Assembly: GCA_002897895.1 (NCBI GenBank)
Contig: BDSY01000087.1
Span: 1-64,000 of the forward strand
Source: a bacterium BMS3Abin06
GTDB lineage: Bacteria; Nitrospirota; Thermodesulfovibrionia; UBA6902
DNA length: 64,000 bases
Direction: 5' to 3'
Shown one piece after another: positions 50,646 to 60,920 of this stretch; position 1 is the first letter of the stretch, and each line of letters begins with the position of its first letter. The position numbers and the translations under genes are program-made. The notes beneath the pieces were generated by a model, which made no database searches, was not told the DNA's origin, and saw only the letters and a program-made list of their open reading frames with translations.

Positions 50646-53273
50646 TTATTTCATCCTGTCCTGAATTATACCGGTTACGCTGGAAAGCGCCTTATCTATT
50701 CCTTCGGTGTCTTTGGTACCGCCCTGTGCCATGTCCGGCCTGCCGCCGCCCTTTCCACCGGTAACAGCCTTTAAAATTTCTCCTGCATTAAGGCGTGGAA
50801 CAAGGTCTTTCGTGACAGCAGAGACATAATATGCCTGCCCGTCAAGCGCAGATCCGAGGACAATAACACCGGAGCCGATTTTATCTTTCAGCTTATCCGC
50901 AAAATTCCTCAATGATTTCATGTCAAGGCCGGCAAGCTTATGGGCAAGAACCTTTACATCTCCGATTTCCACTATTTCATCCAGTACCGTATCCGCACCG
51001 CGGGTTACGGTCTTCTGTTTTATCTTCTCAAGTTCTTTTTCATACTGCCTCAGGTCGCCGAGTATCTTTTCCACCTTGGTGGAAACTTTCAGGTCATTTA
51101 CCTTCAGCAGGGCGGCTGCTTTTCTCAGTTCCTTCTCCCTTGCCTTATTGTACTCAAGGGCGGAAAAGCCTGTTAGAGCCTCTATGCGTCTTATGCCCGA
51201 CGCTACACTGCTTTCCGAGATTATCCTGAAAGGCCCTATATCTCCTGTTGCACGGCAGTGTGTTCCACCGCATAATTCAGCAGAAAAATCACCTGCCCTG
51301 ACAACCCTTACCTCGTCTCCATACTTCTCTCCAAAAAGAGCCGTAACTCCGCTGTTAACAGCGTCATCAAGGGATGTCTCTGTTACATTAACGGGCAGGT
51401 TCCCGATTATCTTTTCATTGACAATATCCTCTACTTCGTTCAACTCCCTTTCATCCATTGCAAAGAAATGAGTGAAGTCAAACCTCAGCCTGTCGGGAGC
51501 AACAAGCGAGCCTGCCTGTTTGATATGGTCTCCGAGTACGGCCTTCAATGCAGCATGCAGCAGGTGTGTGGCTGTGTGATTCCGCATAATGGATTTTCTT
51601 CTCTCTTCTTCCACTGATGCCTGAACAGCCATTCCTCTCCTGATTATCCCTTTTCTTACAACGCCGATATGAATAAGTATATCATTGATTCTCTTTGTAT
51701 CCCGCACCTCAACCTTCAGGTTCCCTGATTTAAGAATTCCCGCATCTCCGACCTGCCCCCCGGACTCGCCGTAAAAGGGACTCCGGTCAAGCACTATTTC
51801 CACTTCTTCACCTTCATCAACTTCCTCTACAAGGGAATTGTATTTTATCAGTGCATTAATTACAGAGTCTGTTTGCAGCGTGTCGTAGCCTGAAAATTCC
51901 GTTGGGGGAAACATCTCTTTAACTTTCCTGTACACTGCCGGGATTTCTTCTTCTGCCCCGGTCCATGACGCCCTTGCCCGTTTTCTCTGAAGCTCCATCT
52001 CCTCATTAAACCCGTGCCGGTCTATCCCGAGGCTGTTGTCCTCTGCAATGTCCTGTGCGAGGTCAAGGGGGAAACCGTATGTATCATATAATTTAAAGAG
52101 CTCCGAACCCGGTATCGTATCTTTACCGGCGGATTTGATCTCATCTATAAGTTTGTCTAAAATAAGCATGCCGGAAGAAAGTGTATACGCAAATCTCTTC
52201 TCCTCGAACTTAAGCACTTTTCTGCTGTTGTCTGCATCTTCCGCCAGTTCAGGATAGGGTTCCGTCATTATTTCGTAAACCGCATCCAGTACCTTATAAA
52301 GGAACGGTTCTTTAATGCCAAGCATAAAACCGTGTCTTGCAGCCCTCCTTATAATCCTTCTCAGCACATAGCCCCTGCCTTCATTTGATGGAGTCAGTCC
52401 CTCTGAAAGCACAAAGGCCGCTGACCGGATATGATCCGCTATTACACGCATGGAGACATTTGTTGAAGGGTCTGCACCGTATTTCTTCCCGGAAATCTCT
52501 TCTATATTTTTAATGATCGGGATAAAAAGGTCTGAGTCAAAATTATTAACCTTGCCCTGAAGCACTGCCGCAAGTCTTTCAAGCCCCATGCCCGTATCTA
52601 TGCTTGGATGAGGCAGAGGCGATAATTCACCTGATGAATCCCTGTTATACTGCATGAATACGAGATTCCATATCTCCAGATACCTGTCGCAGTCACATCC
52701 GGGCATGCAGCCGGGTTTTCCACAGCCCAGACCGGCCCCCTGGTCGATAAGTATCTCGGAGCACGGCCCGCACGGCCCGGTATCTCCCATTTGCCAGAAA
52801 TTATCTTTTTCACCAAGCCTGAAGATTCTTTCAGCCGGCACATCCGCATCCTTTTCCCATATTTCTGCGGCTTCATCATCCTTTTCATATACAGTAATCC
52901 GGAGTTTATCCGCCGGTAGTTTAAGCCGCTCTGTCAAAAACTCCCATGCCCACTCAATTGCCTCTTTTTTAAAGTAGTCGCCAAAGGAAAAATTGCCAAG
53001 CATCTCAAAAAAGGTATGGTGCCTTGCCGTCCTGCCGACATTTTCAAGGTCATTGTGCTTACCGCCGGCCCTGAGACACTTCTGCACGGTCACTGCCCTT
53101 CTGTGCCGGCTCTCCTCAACTCCTAAAAATACGGACTTAAACTGAACCATGCCTGCATTGGTAAAGAGAAGTGTGGGGTCATCCTTCGGCAGGAGGGGGG
53201 AACCCGGAAGTATCTCGTGCCCTTTTTCCTTAAAAAAATCGAGAAATAACTGTCTTATCTTTTTACTTTCCAT
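50646..53273 (-). CDS. alaS: alanyl-tRNA synthetase
   Basis: Class II synthetase charging tRNA-Ala, about 875 residues. Motif 1 and 2 regions (LFTNAGMVQFK; ARHHTFFEMLGNFSFGDYFK), the editing domain zinc site (HTATHLLHAAL and CGGTHCRATGDIG) and the C-Ala tail with GKGGGRPDMAQGG are all present. The start MESKKIRQLFLDFF at 53273 agrees with family starts and is six codons inside the longest frame. Confidence 0.96.
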   Translation of the reverse strand: MESKKIRQLFLDFFKEKGHEILPGSPLLPKDDPTLLFTNAGMVQFKSVFLGVEESRHRRAVTVQKCLRAGGKHNDLENVGRTARHHTFFEMLGNFSFGDYFKKEAIEWAWEFLTERLKLPADKLRITVYEKDDEAAEIWEKDADVPAERIFRLGEKDNFWQMGDTGPCGPCSEILIDQGAGLGCGKPGCMPGCDCDRYLEIWNLVFMQYNRDSSGELSPLPHPSIDTGMGLERLAAVLQGKVNNFDSDLFIPIIKNIEEISGKKYGADPSTNVSMRVIADHIRSAAFVLSEGLTPSNEGRGYVLRRIIRRAARHGFMLGIKEPFLYKVLDAVYEIMTEPYPELAEDADNSRKVLKFEEKRFAYTLSSGMLILDKLIDEIKSAGKDTIPGSELFKLYDTYGFPLDLAQDIAEDNSLGIDRHGFNEEMELQRKRARASWTGAEEEIPAVYRKVKEMFPPTEFSGYDTLQTDSVINALIKYNSLVEEVDEGEEVEIVLDRSPFYGESGGQVGDAGILKSGNLKVEVRDTKRINDILIHIGVVRKGIIRRGMAVQASVEEERRKSIMRNHTATHLLHAALKAVLGDHIKQAGSLVAPDRLRFDFTHFFAMDERELNEVEDIVNEKIIGNLPVNVTETSLDDAVNSGVTALFGEKYGDEVRVVRAGDFSAELCGGTHCRATGDIGPFRIISESSVASGIRRIEALTGFSALEYNKAREKELRKAAALLKVNDLKVSTKVEKILGDLRQYEKELEKIKQKTVTRGADTVLDEIVEIGDVKVLAHKLAGLDMKSLRNFADKLKDKIGSGVIVLGSALDGQAYYVSAVTKDLVPRLNAGEILKAVTGGKGGGRPDMAQGGTKDTEGIDKALSSVTGIIQDRMK

Positions 53274-53360
53274 GTAGCTCTGAAAATGCACATAAATATC
53301 GAGGCTTATATATTAAGGTATATAATATACTGTAATTATATCAATTTTAGGTATATATTT

Positions 53361-53822
53361 TTAAGAACGAATTGAATTAACAGCCCTTCTGATTATATCA
53401 ATTGAAAAACCCCTGCGCTGAAGCATTCCCCATAGTCTCCGCTTAACAACATCTTCAGGATAGTTCTTCAGATATCTTAATTTTCTTTCTGCAAATTCGA
53501 GTGCGGCTTTTTCTTCCATTTCAGTCGTATGGGTTGAGAGGGTTTCCTCGATAAGTTCATTATCGATCCCGCGTTTTGTGAGAAAAATCCTGATGCCTCT
53601 TTTGCCAAGGGATTTTCTTTCTGAGGAATATTTAAAAAGATATGATGCAAGGGCCTTATCGTTTATTAAATCCGTGTCTTCAAGAAATTTTATTGCAGCA
53701 TCAATCTGCCCGCTCTCAAAGCCTTTCCTCTTCAGCTTTTCGAGCATTTCCTTTTTGCTTCTGGAGCGGTAACCGAGGAGTTTTAATGCATAGGCCTTTG
53801 CGTCAGCGCGAGAACCTTTCAA
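53361..53822 (-). CDS. recX: regulatory protein RecX
   Basis: Inhibitor or modulator of RecA filaments, made of three-helix repeats: AYALKLLGYRSRSKKEMLEKL, then IDAAIKFLEDTDLINDKALA and the C-terminal YLKNYPEDVVKRRLWGMLQRRGFS. The frame extends upstream to 53927 but that part overlaps pilT. I place the start at a TTG at 53822 (or slightly later), since RecX proteins begin just before the A-x-x-Y-A-L-x-L-L segment; the true start is uncertain. recA lies one gene upstream on the same strand. Confidence 0.85.
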   Translation of the reverse strand: MKGSRADAKAYALKLLGYRSRSKKEMLEKLKRKGFESGQIDAAIKFLEDTDLINDKALASYLFKYSSERKSLGKRGIRIFLTKRGIDNELIEETLSTHTTEMEEKAALEFAERKLRYLKNYPEDVVKRRLWGMLQRRGFSIDIIRRAVNSIRS

Positions 53823-54969
53823 TCTCCGGGCCCTCTTGGGTGCCTGACGAATCTCCGGAGATATCACCGCCTGCACCCCATATATCCCTTGTCGATGTAA
53901 TCCCTTTAATCCTGAGCACGAAATCATCGGGATTACTGGCTCTGCTCAATGCCTCTTCATAAGTTATAAGGCCTTTCTGCAAGAGGCCGAAAAGGGATTG
54001 ATCAAATGTCTGCATCCCGTACTGGCTGACTCCTTCGGCTATATATTCGTTGATAAGCCTTGTCTTGTCCATATCTTCAATACAGGCCTTTATAGTAGCA
54101 GTTGCAATAAGCACTTCAGCAGCCGGTACCCGGCCCTTCTCATCAGCCCTCGGGACAAGTCTCATGGATATTATGGCCCTGAGGACAGAAGCAAGTTGTG
54201 TCCTTACCTGGTTATGCTGATAGGGGGGGAAAACCGATATAATCCTGTTTACTGTCTCAACAGCGTCAGTTGTATGAAGCGTGCTGAGAACCAGGTGCCC
54301 GGTTTCTGCAGCGAGCAGCGCTGTCTTGATAGTTTCAAAATCACGCATTTCTCCAACAAGGATAATATCCGGGTCCTGTCTCAATGCCGCCCTCAATGCT
54401 TTACTGAAAGATATTGTATCATTGCCGATTTCTCTCTGGCTTATAATGCTTTTTTTGTCCCTGTGCAGGTATTCAATAGGATCTTCGATAGTTATAATAT
54501 TATACGTTTTCTGGGCATTTATGTAATCAATCATTGATGCCAGAGTTGTAGATTTACCGCTTCCGGTTGTCCCTGTCACCAGAATCAACCCCCTCGGTTC
54601 CAGGGCAATCTTTTTCAGGACAACAGGCAGGTTCAATTCCTCTATCTCCAGTACATTTGTGGGGATAACCCTGAAAACTATGCCTGCCGAGCCTCTCTGT
54701 ACAAAACAGTTGCATCTGAATCTGCCGCTGCCCGGAACACCGTGAGCTATGTCGATATCATGATTCTTTTCGAATTGATCCTTCTGATATTCATTCATAA
54801 GTGAGAAAGCTATGTCCGCGGTCTCCTCAGGGGTAAATTTTTTTTCATCCTTTAATACGGAAATTACCCCGTCAATCCGGACAATCGGATAGCTCCCTGC
54901 CTTTACATGCAGGTCCGAAGCTCTCATTTTAACAACTCTTTTAAGAAGTGCATCAATGTCTGCTTTCAT
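53803..54969 (-). CDS. pilT: PilT-type twitching motility ATPase
   Basis: Type IV pilus retraction ATPase, 388 residues. Walker A GTTGSGKSTTLASMI, Asp box IITIEDPIEYLH, Walker B LVGEMRDFETI and His box TGHLVLSTLHTTDA are present. The usual A-I-R-N-L-I-R-E retraction motif is replaced by ATIKACIEDMDKTRLINEYI, so it may be a PilT variant or PilU-like. The C-terminus ends in a non-conserved, acidic 30-residue tail that overlaps recX. Confidence 0.9.
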   Translation of the reverse strand: MKADIDALLKRVVKMRASDLHVKAGSYPIVRIDGVISVLKDEKKFTPEETADIAFSLMNEYQKDQFEKNHDIDIAHGVPGSGRFRCNCFVQRGSAGIVFRVIPTNVLEIEELNLPVVLKKIALEPRGLILVTGTTGSGKSTTLASMIDYINAQKTYNIITIEDPIEYLHRDKKSIISQREIGNDTISFSKALRAALRQDPDIILVGEMRDFETIKTALLAAETGHLVLSTLHTTDAVETVNRIISVFPPYQHNQVRTQLASVLRAIISMRLVPRADEKGRVPAAEVLIATATIKACIEDMDKTRLINEYIAEGVSQYGMQTFDQSLFGLLQKGLITYEEALSRASNPDDFVLRIKGITSTRDIWGAGGDISGDSSGTQEGPEIERFSR

Positions 54970-54972
54970 AAA

Positions 54973-55968
54973 TTACCTCTTGAATTCATATTCCTCAAGT
55001 ATTTTCGACTCAATCTCCTGAGTCACATTCGGATTTGACCTGAGATACTGTTTTGCATTTTCTCTCCCCTGTCCTATCCGGGTTCCGCTGTATGAATACC
55101 ATGCTCCCGCTCTTTCCACTATTTTTTTCTCCAGGCCGAGATCGATAAGCTCGCCGACCTTTGAAATTCCTTCATTAAAGTATATATCAAATTCAGCCTG
55201 TTTAAAAGGCGGGGCAACTTTATTCTTGACCACCTTGACCCGCACCCTGTTGCCGACTGATTCCTGTGCGTTTTTAAGCTGTTCAATCCTCCTGATGTCA
55301 AGTCTGACAGATGAATAAAACTTGAGAGCATTACCTCCTGTTGTGGTTTCAGGATTCCCGAACATAACGCCGATTTTTATTCTGATCTGGTTGATGAAGA
55401 TAATGGTTGCCTGCCCCTTTGAGATTGCGCCTGTCAGTTTTCTCAATGCCTGGCTCATAAGCCTTGCCTGAAGGCCGGGGAGACTGTCGCCCATTTCACC
55501 CTCGATCTCCGCCCTCGGGACAAGGGCTGCCACGGAATCTATAACAATTATGTCAAGGGCGCCGCTGCGGACAAGCGTTTCAGTAACTTCCAATGCCTGT
55601 TCCCCTGTATCCGGCTGGCTGATGAGCAAATCATTAACTTTGACTCCGAGTTTTTCTGCATAGGATACATCCAGCGCATGTTCGGCATCAATAAAGGCTG
55701 CGGTGCCGCCTGCTTTCTGTGCCTGTGCAATTGCGCTGAGGGCAAGGGTTGTTTTACCGGAGGATTCAGGGCCGTAAATTTCGACTACCCTGCCCCTTGG
55801 GAAACCCCCGATTCCGAGCGCTGCATCAAGGCCTATAGAGCCGGTCGAAATAGCCGGTATTTCAACTACTCCCTCAGAGCCCAGGCGCATTATGGCCCCT
55901 TTTCCAAACTGTTTTTCTATCTGCGATATAGCGACCTCAAGCGCCTTGGTACGGTCTTTGTCAGACAT
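54973..55968 (-). CDS. recA: recombinase RecA
   Basis: DNA strand-exchange ATPase. 331 residues from the ATG at 55968 ([20 protein letters not shown]), which has AGGAGG in front; the longer frame lacks this and is rejected. Walker [13 protein letters not shown]-binding loops [12 protein letters not shown] and [19 protein letters not shown], and the N-terminal polymerisation helix are all present. It lies between thpR and pilT. Confidence 0.97.
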   Translation of the reverse strand: MSDKDRTKALEVAISQIEKQFGKGAIMRLGSEGVVEIPAISTGSIGLDAALGIGGFPRGRVVEIYGPESSGKTTLALSAIAQAQKAGGTAAFIDAEHALDVSYAEKLGVKVNDLLISQPDTGEQALEVTETLVRSGALDIIVIDSVAALVPRAEIEGEMGDSLPGLQARLMSQALRKLTGAISKGQATIIFINQIRIKIGVMFGNPETTTGGNALKFYSSVRLDIRRIEQLKNAQESVGNRVRVKVVKNKVAPPFKQAEFDIYFNEGISKVGELIDLGLEKKIVERAGAWYSYSGTRIGQGRENAKQYLRSNPNVTQEIESKILEEYEFKR

Positions 55969-55999
55969 TTTGCCTCCTTCTAACCCTTTTAATAATAAT

Positions 56000-56566
56000 C
56001 TAAATTTTGTTTTTGCCCAGAAATATCTCTGCAATTACAGAATGCCTTGCTCCTGACGGGCTCAGATCGCTTCTCATCAAGGCTACAGCCCCGACATTTA
56101 TTAAACCATATTTGCGATTTTTGAATAACTCTATTTTTTCCAACAAGGGGCCTTTGCCCTGGGAAGACCTGAATCTGCCGAGAGTTAAGTGAGGAGTATA
56201 TTTTCTGTTCTCCCTTTCAAATCCTAAAGAAGTCATCCCTGCTTCGATTTCATTTTGAAGTGCGGCAATATCCGCATTACTGTTGACGCCGACCCATAAG
56301 ACACTGGGAGACCTTAAATTCGGAAAAGTGCCTGTTCCTTTGATCTCGAGGTCAAACGCCCTGAATTTTTTGCATCTGCTCTCTATTATTTTCAGAACAT
56401 CATCAACAATTTCATTCTCGATATTGCCGAGGAATTTAAGTGTCAGATGAATGTTTTCCGGTTTAACCCACCTTATATCAGCCCCGCACTTTTTCAACTC
56501 CTGTTGAAGCTCTGCCAGGGCGGATTTAGCTGTTTCAGATAATTCTATGGCAATAAAACTTCTCAA
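56000..56566 (-). CDS. thpR: RNA 2',3'-cyclic phosphodiesterase (2H family)
   Basis: 188 residues beginning MRSFIAIEL. Two H-x-T-x motifs, HLTLKFLG (near 42) and HLTLGRFR (near 127), form the 2H active site that opens 2',3'-cyclic phosphates and, in vitro, ligates some tRNA halves. The gene lies 31 bases upstream of recA on the same strand. Confidence 0.92.
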   Translation of the reverse strand: MRSFIAIELSETAKSALAELQQELKKCGADIRWVKPENIHLTLKFLGNIENEIVDDVLKIIESRCKKFRAFDLEIKGTGTFPNLRSPSVLWVGVNSNADIAALQNEIEAGMTSLGFERENRKYTPHLTLGRFRSSQGKGPLLEKIELFKNRKYGLINVGAVALMRSDLSPSGARHSVIAEIFLGKNKI

Positions 56567-56694
56567 TGCCTTATGTATCCCGTCAAATCACTTTCCTCTG
56601 CCGAAAATCATCGTTAGAATAGAATACCACAGAAACCCTAAAATGAAAATCCAAAGACGGAACCCGGAAGTAAGCTCTCCTTTATTAACAGGAT

Positions 56695-56837
56695 GAGGCT
56701 CTTGCAAAAGTCTTGTTTTGTCATTCCCGAGGTAGTAATCGGGAATCCAGTTTCTTTAAAAAACAAAGACTTCTGGATACCCGTTTTCACGGGTATGACG
56801 GCACAGGTCGTTTTGCAGGGACTTTTGCAAGAGCCTC
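56695..56837. mobile_element. MITE-like element with 18-bp terminal inverted repeats
   Basis: Perfect ends GAGGCTCTTGCAAAAGTC (56695-56712) and its complement (56820-56837) enclose a second imperfect hairpin with TCATTCCCGAGGTAGTAATC and GGATACCCGTTTTCACGGG. No transposase is inside. It occupies the gap between thpR and the PAS kinase; the rest of that gap (56567-56694, 56838-56956) shows nothing else. Confidence 0.7.
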
Positions 56838-56956
56838 AAGATGTAAAAGCTATTGTATTGATACAAGACAATTTTGCAAATTGTGTAAAAAAATTATTTA
56901 AGGTAAAATAAAATAGTTCTCTGTTAAGAATTCCTGACAACTTTCTTCGAATATTT

Positions 56957-58960
56957 ATGGCAGTTAAATCTGAACTAAAAGAATCCTTTTATGAAAGCTA
57001 CGAGCAATTCCGCCAGCTTGTGGAAACGTCCCCTTTTGCGATCGGCGCTGAATGTGATGATGAAATCGTATTGATGAATAGTGCCGGTGCAAGGCTTTTG
57101 GGTGCAACCGGCCCTGAACAGGTCACCGGGAAATCCATCCTTGATTTCATACATCCGGATTATAAGGAAATCGTCAAACGTCAATTTCAACAAGTCAGAG
57201 AAGTGAAAACAGCAGTCAACCCCTTTGATCTGAAAATCAATCGCGCAGACGGCACGAATATTGATATCGAGATAGCGGCAACTCATTTTACCTGCAAAAA
57301 TAAAACGGCAGTGCAATTTACATTTCATGAAATAAGCGAACGCAAGAAAATGGAAGAGCTGCTTTTTCAGTCAAAGCAGGATTGGGAGGATATTTTCCAC
57401 ACAATCACAGATATGATTACCGTCCATGACAGGGATTTCAATATAATTTATGCCAACAGGGCGGCCCGTGAAATACTCAAGATGCCCCCGGATGGCAGGA
57501 ATATCGACCTCAAATGCTTTAAGTATTACCACGGGGCAGGATGTCCCCCTGACGGATGTCCAAGCTGCGATAGTCTCAAAAGCGGGGAGCCCGCAAACTC
57601 TGAAATATTTGAACCGCACTTGAATATGTTTATTGAAATAAGATCAATGCCCCGTTTTGACAGTAATAATCAGTTGATAGGATTAATTCATATTGCAAGA
57701 GATGTTTCTGAACGCAAGCGGGCGGAAAAGGCAATTAAACTATCCAGGGATGAGCTCGAATTAAGGGTGGAAGAACGCACGTCCGCACTGATAATTGCCA
57801 ATGAGCATTTAAAAGACGAGATTGCCGAGCGTAAGACGGCTGTTGAAGCGCTGCAAAAGAGTGAAAAGAAATACCGGGACCTTTCACGGGAATTTGATAC
57901 CTTACTCAACGGAATCCCGGACAATTTAATTCTCCTCTCCCCTGATCTGAAAATAATGTGGGCGAATAATGCCGCTGCCTCCGTAATTCAAAACAACGAT
58001 TCCGGACTCAAAGGACAATACTGTTACAGTATGTGCTGCAATATTCTTTCTCCCTGTGAAAACTGCCCGACGTTAAGGAGCTTTTCATCCGGGAAAGAGG
58101 AGACCGCCGAGATTTCAACATCAAAAGATAAGATATGGGATATAAGGGCATTTCCTATCAAAGATGAGACCGGCAGGGTTAAAAGCGTTATAGAGTTAGC
58201 CAGGGACATCACTGAAAAGGTAAATTTACAGGCCGGGGCAACCCGCACCCGGCACCTTGCCTCGCTCGGCGAACTGGCAGCCGGTGTGGCTCACGAAATC
58301 AACAACCCCGTCAATAATGTAATCAACTATGCACAGATATTGATTGATGAATTCGAAAAAGAAAACAGGGACGACGATATTGCCCGCAGAATTGTTAAGG
58401 ACGGTGAACGTATTGCCGCCATTGTTAAAAGCCTTCTCTCCTTTGCCCGGATCAGAAAAGAAGAAAAGTGTTTAATGTACCTTCATGAAATATTCTCGGA
58501 AACACTCTCCCTGGCATCAGCCCAGATAAAAAAAGACGGCATTCATTTAAAAGTCGGCATTCCCCGGGAATTTATTAAAATTTCCGTACATCCTCAACAG
58601 ATACAGCAGGTTTTTTTAAATATTATCAGTAATTCCCGGTTTGCCCTGAATCAAAAATACCCTGGGACACATGAAGATAAAATACTCGAAATTACATGTG
58701 AAAAGATAATGATTGAGAATGACCCGTATGTGCGGATCGTATTCCATGACCACGGAACAGGTATTCCGGCCGGCGTAATCGATAAGGTAGTAAATCCTTT
58801 TTTCTCAACCAAACCCGATCAAATGGGAACCGGCCTTGGGTTGAGCATAAGCCACGGCATTATAAGTGAGCACGGCGGCAAGTTTTTAATAAACAGTGTC
58901 GAAGGCAAGTTTACAAAAACAACCATTAATTTACCGATAGATACTTACAGCGAAGAATGA
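56957..58960 (+). CDS. PAS-domain histidine kinase with cysteine clusters
   Basis: 667 residues with no transmembrane segments, so a soluble sensor. PAS-1 (about 15-135), PAS-2 (about 140-255), a coiled coil (E-L-R-V-E-E-R-T), PAS-3 (about 310-430), then HisKA (ASLGELAAGVAHEINNPVNN) and HATPase (NIISNSRFALN, DHGTGIP, GTGLGLSIS). PAS-2 and PAS-3 each contain a cysteine group, CFKYYHGAGCPPDGCPSC and CYSMCCNILSPCENCP, suggesting a metal or iron-sulfur redox sensor. It overlaps the response regulator by four bases. Confidence 0.9.
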   Translation: MAVKSELKESFYESYEQFRQLVETSPFAIGAECDDEIVLMNSAGARLLGATGPEQVTGKSILDFIHPDYKEIVKRQFQQVREVKTAVNPFDLKINRADGTNIDIEIAATHFTCKNKTAVQFTFHEISERKKMEELLFQSKQDWEDIFHTITDMITVHDRDFNIIYANRAAREILKMPPDGRNIDLKCFKYYHGAGCPPDGCPSCDSLKSGEPANSEIFEPHLNMFIEIRSMPRFDSNNQLIGLIHIARDVSERKRAEKAIKLSRDELELRVEERTSALIIANEHLKDEIAERKTAVEALQKSEKKYRDLSREFDTLLNGIPDNLILLSPDLKIMWANNAAASVIQNNDSGLKGQYCYSMCCNILSPCENCPTLRSFSSGKEETAEISTSKDKIWDIRAFPIKDETGRVKSVIELARDITEKVNLQAGATRTRHLASLGELAAGVAHEINNPVNNVINYAQILIDEFEKENRDDDIARRIVKDGERIAAIVKSLLSFARIRKEEKCLMYLHEIFSETLSLASAQIKKDGIHLKVGIPREFIKISVHPQQIQQVFLNIISNSRFALNQKYPGTHEDKILEITCEKIMIENDPYVRIVFHDHGTGIPAGVIDKVVNPFFSTKPDQMGTGLGLSISHGIISEHGGKFLINSVEGKFTKTTINLPIDTYSEE

Positions 58961-60660
58961 GCGCCAGAATACTGATAATTGATGACGAAGAAGGTATACG
59001 GTTTACCTTCAGGAAATTCCTTTCAGCCGAAGGATATGAGGTATCTGCTGCCGAGAGTTTCGATCAGGCGGTGGACTGCATTTCCACGACGGATTTTGAT
59101 CTGATATTTGCGGACATTATCCTCAAGGGCAAAACAGGGATAGATGTCTTGCGGGAAATAAAGAAAAGGAATATCAACTGCCCGGTTATTATGATCACCG
59201 GATATCCTAATATTGATACTGCTTCAGAAGCTGTTCGCCTCGGAGCATTTGACTATATCCCCAAGCCCATTCAAAAGGATGCCCTCTTTCATGCTATTGA
59301 CGTGGCTTTGCAGCATAAAAAGGTAATTGACGAAAAAGATAAATACCGGTCGAATCTTGAGGCTATTTTCAGAAGTGTCAAAGATGCGATTATCACTGTA
59401 GACAAGGACCTGGTTCTGCTTGAGATTAACGAAGCAGCCGGGGACATCTGTGGTTTTACCCGTAATGCAATCGGGAAGGTTTTCAGTTCTCTTCACCATG
59501 GCTGCAAAGGTAAGTGTCTTGAAGCGCTGGTGGAGACCGTCAATACAAAACAACCCGCGGAATTAAACCGCATTGAATGCCGGGTTAATAACCGCAAGGG
59601 GCAGATTGCAGCAGTGACTACTTCCCCCCTCTTAAACAGTCAGGGGATATTTTCCGGGGCAGTTATGGTCGTAAAGGATGAAACCCGGTTGACCGGCCTG
59701 GAACGGGAACTGAACGAACGCCGGCAATTCCACAGGATTATCGGGAAAAGCGAAAGAATGCAGGAAGTCTATTCCATGATTGACTTGCTGACCGATGTAG
59801 AGACAACTGTCCTGATTACAGGCGAAAGCGGAACAGGGAAGGAGCTGGTTGCAGAAGCGCTGCATTACAAAGGCAACCGCAGTCCGAATTCATTAGTTAA
59901 GGTAAACTGTTCCGCCCTGTCTGAAAACCTGCTTGAGAGTGAATTGTTCGGACATGTGAGGGGTTCTTTTACGGGTGCGATTAAAGATAAAACAGGGCGC
60001 TTCCAGTTAGCTGACGGCGGAACCATTTTTTTAGATGAAATTGCCGATATATCCCCCAAGATCCAGATAGAGCTGCTCAGGATCCTCGAGGAAAAAGAAT
60101 TTGAACGCGTTGGAGATTCAACTACAATCAAGGTTGATGTCAGGGTTGTGACGGCAACGAATCAGGATCTCTCAAATAAGGTCAAACTCGGCGAATTCCG
60201 TGAAGATCTGTACTATCGCCTGAATGTCATGAAAATAATGCTGCCGCCGCTGAGGGAGCGTCGTGACGACATCCCTCTTCTTATAAATTATTTTCTGAAG
60301 AAATTCAATAAGAAGTTTGATAAGGAAATCAGAGCAGTCTCTACAGATGTTGAAAAAATATTCATGCAGTATCCCTGGCCGGGCAATATCAGGGAACTGG
60401 AGCATTCATTGGAACATGCCTTTATTCTTTGCAGACAGCTTACCCTTGCTATTGAGCATCTTCCCATAGAATTGCAGACATATCAGCCGGATAATATCCC
60501 CTCCCCCAATAACGGAAATGCAGACGACCCGCAGGCAATACTTCAGGCCCTGGAAAAAACCGGCTGGAACAAAACAAAGGCAGCCTCACTGCTGGGAATA
60601 AGCCGCCGCTCTATCTACAGGAAAATCAAAGAGTTCAATATTACACCCCAAAAGAGATAA
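58957..60660 (+). CDS. sigma-54-dependent response regulator (NtrC type) with PAS domain
   Basis: 567 residues. Receiver domain (1-120; IIDDEEGIRFTF, phospho-acceptor D in FADIILKG, ITGYPN, PKPIQK), PAS domain with cysteines (about 125-250; GCKGKC), AAA+ domain with Walker A TGESGTGKE, GSFTGA (GAFTGA loop with Ser), Walker B GGTIFLDEIAD, and a Fis-type helix-turn-helix at the C-terminus (KTKAASLLGISRRSIYRKI). Cognate partner of the preceding kinase. A likely target is the small gene behind a -24/-12 promoter downstream. Confidence 0.93.
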   Translation: MSARILIIDDEEGIRFTFRKFLSAEGYEVSAAESFDQAVDCISTTDFDLIFADIILKGKTGIDVLREIKKRNINCPVIMITGYPNIDTASEAVRLGAFDYIPKPIQKDALFHAIDVALQHKKVIDEKDKYRSNLEAIFRSVKDAIITVDKDLVLLEINEAAGDICGFTRNAIGKVFSSLHHGCKGKCLEALVETVNTKQPAELNRIECRVNNRKGQIAAVTTSPLLNSQGIFSGAVMVVKDETRLTGLERELNERRQFHRIIGKSERMQEVYSMIDLLTDVETTVLITGESGTGKELVAEALHYKGNRSPNSLVKVNCSALSENLLESELFGHVRGSFTGAIKDKTGRFQLADGGTIFLDEIADISPKIQIELLRILEEKEFERVGDSTTIKVDVRVVTATNQDLSNKVKLGEFREDLYYRLNVMKIMLPPLRERRDDIPLLINYFLKKFNKKFDKEIRAVSTDVEKIFMQYPWPGNIRELEHSLEHAFILCRQLTLAIEHLPIELQTYQPDNIPSPNNGNADDPQAILQALEKTGWNKTKAASLLGISRRSIYRKIKEFNITPQKR

Positions 60661-60723
60661 CCCCTCTTCAGAGATCCGAAATGATGTGGACAGGCAAGGC
60701 TTATTTTAAAAGCGGCAAAGTGC

Positions 60724-60752
60724 GACATGGCACATATTTGTGTCACCATGTC
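60724..60752 (+). promoter_or_regulatory. inverted repeat, candidate enhancer for the NtrC-type regulator
   Basis: GACATGGCACA and TGTGTCACCATGTC form an imperfect dyad (outer GACATGG/CCATGTC perfect) about 115 bases upstream of the -24 element. This is a common position for activator sites of sigma-54 promoters. Binding by the adjacent regulator is inferred. Confidence 0.5.
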
Positions 60753-60866
60753 TCTGTGCAATATCAGCTTTATGGTGATATTAACAAATTAAATTTCACC
60801 TCTCTTTCTTCCATAACCATATAGTTTATAAGCGAAAAACAACAACTGATCTTTTCTTGTTTTTTT

Positions 60867-60882
60867 TGGCATATATCTTGCG
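60867..60882 (+). promoter_or_regulatory. sigma-54 (-24/-12) promoter
   Basis: TGGCATATATCTTGCG matches TGGCAC-N5-TTGCW, with the GG and GC at exact spacing. The ATG of the small Cys protein at 60921 is about 39 bases downstream. Confidence 0.75.
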
Positions 60883-60920
60883 TTTTAACTATAAATTATC
60901 TCTTGCTTATGAGGAACTAC

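Noticed and set aside
55969-56034. Longer RecA start
   Set aside because: Family starts and the AGGAGG site support the ATG at 55968.
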